A stretch of 64,000 bases of DNA. It comes from CAVQEG01 sp963711465 (GTDB lineage: Bacteria; Bacteroidota; Ignavibacteria; OLB7). Positions 63,601 to 64,000 of this stretch are shown piece by piece; position 1 is the first letter of the stretch; the number at the start of each line of letters is the position of its first letter. The stretch lies in assembly GCA_963711465.1 (NCBI GenBank), contig CAVQEG010000002.1, positions 372,001 through 436,000 on the forward strand. Reading direction: 5' to 3'. Position numbers and translations under genes: made by a program. The notes under the pieces were generated by a model. That model was given only the letters and a program-made list of their open reading frames with translations, had not been told where the DNA came from and searched no databases.

Positions 63601-64000
63601 AGATCGGCTGATCTGCATGGAGTCTGCGGCCGACATGAAGGCCGACATCACTTCACTCCCCAAAGCCGGATCTGTAATCACGAGTTGGTCGAAGTATGCT
63701 TCATAGAGTTGCGCCGGTGACGTGAAATCCAAACGTGCGCGGCTTCGGAGCGAACAGAAGATCGAGAGGTGCTGCGGTACGCAGAGAAGCGTCCGGAGTG
63801 GGTCCTGGACCTCATCCGGGTTGACGCCCACATGCTTCAGTAGCGGTGTCACATGGTCGTCAAACGCCAACGGCGACAGGCTGATTCTCCTGTCCCATTC
63901 GCGTCCGCGAAGAAGTGGGTCGAAATCCAGGTCGAACGATCGGCAAGCGGCAACCAACGAGACGTTGTCAAGCGTGTGCAGGCGGTCCATTATTCCCGTG
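60622..64000 (-). CDS. Large NACHT/STAND-like protein, C-terminal 1.1 kaa (5' end beyond window)
   Basis: The frame is open past an internal ATG at 63990 to the window edge (TGIMDRLHTL), so the true start is outside. The first visible residues look like the end of a NACHT-type NTPase: NVSLVAACRSFDLDFDPLLR (sensor strand with Arg), LSPLAFDDHVTPLLKHVGV and a winged-helix-like LLCVPQHLSIFCSL, LYEAYFDQL, FAHQSLVDYLSVRHAF. The remaining 900 residues are helical, HEAT/TPR-like and without further recognised motifs (TLGHLKTWVALQPRI, VRVTLLSRITYTIW and so on). Layout and neighbours suggest an Avs-like or other STAND defence protein of a family different from the DUF4062 members. Third-position GC is lower than in genes A-H, which hints at transfer. 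Confidence 0.8.
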   Translation of the reverse strand, partial: TGIMDRLHTLDNVSLVAACRSFDLDFDPLLRGREWDRRISLSPLAFDDHVTPLLKHVGVNPDEVQDPLRTLLCVPQHLSIFCSLRSRARLDFTSPAQLYEAYFDQLVITDPALGSEVMSAFMSAADSMQISRSPAVSTARIGLSVEAIQRLISSNLLTPTNPGFVKFAHQSLVDYLSVRHAFQSDTTLQEFIKSRFALPAIRPAVREFIAQLRAADPAEFRRSVWAVINDVEIAYHIRRLVCETVAEVDPVEEDHPLIDRIVRSHVSLAERMLLRTRREGWLDVIQTRVVPNLRDRDEPAVLLKTLGHLKTWVALQPRIIASVWKTFLQSELGRDGQLSWAIRDGVIRLTAVDPRLAREIVEGLLKHPDRNEFTVGEFIHTLASSWDGADDILWEWIQRGAVAEDGRRVPLAERRDSPSEHQIDPELLTRRLEASDYLLEQAVEYLLESTTRDADPHGFLLHNTSWGINNSAGLHCVDISNCILKGIERGAVRHAATGGTLWRSILARFTGQENTAVQYLLLRALIGAPEPNPDAICRILMDPGVYVSFQLEAELCELITAGYPYISAEVMQQHQQLLLSEIDGLDPRDVYLYLSAIPRPYRTLGTEAFVDARKPLVGPERHFWRPRADGGMIGGPVSSDDLLQLSSRAVTRLCFYYISVNQDDEEWIGGVGRRVGELPSVLRAAATQDPAKFIRVFRELVGDSAFVPYTSAIEYGVATHVSVRFGRAAKDNNWDPVEPLLSGHEICAWLLDTVERRDLGEDDEGGIRQAVSAICSTCVEEAFVQRAIVVLQRVFETDATPLESGNNMFRGINSIMGAAAESSLHLYNRLVEAGAEVPGVLSGLVGMFAKHPDPAVRVTLLSRITYTIWARPEVGWKWYADIMADAPPDFWQWAEGVLYHNYHSNFGYVEPYLDRLQAESANDAKRTYGRIATLCVLAGHRSLDSVFESLSADNVEGWRSVWDVLVTNSSDPAHRDLCERGILAILEHEAVPLAVAEHLSLRRATKSAGLHLSPEIVRAWLRTEKDLRHRWRAHDATEWILDTVKTDPLTALPVVEDLADYYERADGASYVPDQTSLAQALNALLREADERDDPDLITRVIRLQDRFLLLGIAAVESMLDAAAGP

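Overview
The window is GC-rich, densely coding bacterial DNA. Several secreted proteins end in a type IX secretion (T9SS) type A sorting domain, which points to the Bacteroidota/Chlorobiota side of the FCB group. A Kapabacteria- or Ignavibacteria-like genome is my best guess, but no marker gene is present to confirm it. The window reads as a defence and variable-surface region with many decayed genes.

Region 1 (1-19322, minus strand) is one run of six tandem paralogues, read from 19322 down to 1 and cut by the window edge. Each has an N-terminal DUF4062 domain (FISSTFRDLQEERE...DLRWG), a STAND/NACHT-type NTPase core (ESGSGKSS and D[GA][IVL]NQL), a winged-helix-like region, a 40-residue TPR array and a conserved C-terminal cap. 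This is the layout of metazoan NPHP3/TEP1-type proteins and of bacterial NLR-like STAND proteins. Successive genes overlap by 14, 20, 4, 20 and 20 bp. Region 4 (44057-54394, minus) is a second run of the same family. It holds two full-length members, one member lacking the NTPase core (S), one lacking the TPRs (U), and decayed pieces. One further member lies on the plus strand (21529-24555) directly behind a metzincin-like metallopeptidase (19695-21497). Three very short N-terminal remnants lie at 25537-25656, 26194-26238 and 54260-54394.

Region 2 (24556-28560) holds a small unknown beta-rich protein, a histidine-kinase fragment, a HicB/HicA pair whose hicA has no standard start, a frameshifted WG-repeat lipoprotein and a truncated DHFR/RibD-like gene. 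The hicBA pair is bracketed by 45-bp direct copies of the 5' end of a DUF4062 gene.

Region 3 (28561-43393, plus) alternates two T9SS families: a Cys-rich protein (L, N and fragment P) followed by a beta-propeller/PKD/Ig-like repeat protein (M, O, Q), with a conserved hairpin between partners. These genes are mosaics: a 474-bp identical tract is shared by L and N, and a 2.0-kb near-identical 3' block by O and Q. N carries a G10 tract at its 5' end that puts it out of frame. Restriction-modification remnants (a methyltransferase tail and an HsdR tail) flank this block.

Region 5 (54826-64000) contains an intact WG-repeat lipoprotein, an AAA_14/DUF4143 ATPase, an HTH-Panacea antitoxin with a toxin cut by an ISL3-family IS, a truncated Mrr_N-like remnant on the other side of the IS, a small unknown ORF and the C-terminal 1.1 kaa of another large NACHT-like protein that runs off the window.

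The tandem DUF4062-STAND-TPR array, with its repeated TPR units, domain-deletion variants and decayed pieces, looks like a birth-and-death locus of NLR-like sensors. Anti-phage immunity is the most economical hypothesis; nothing in the sequence proves it.
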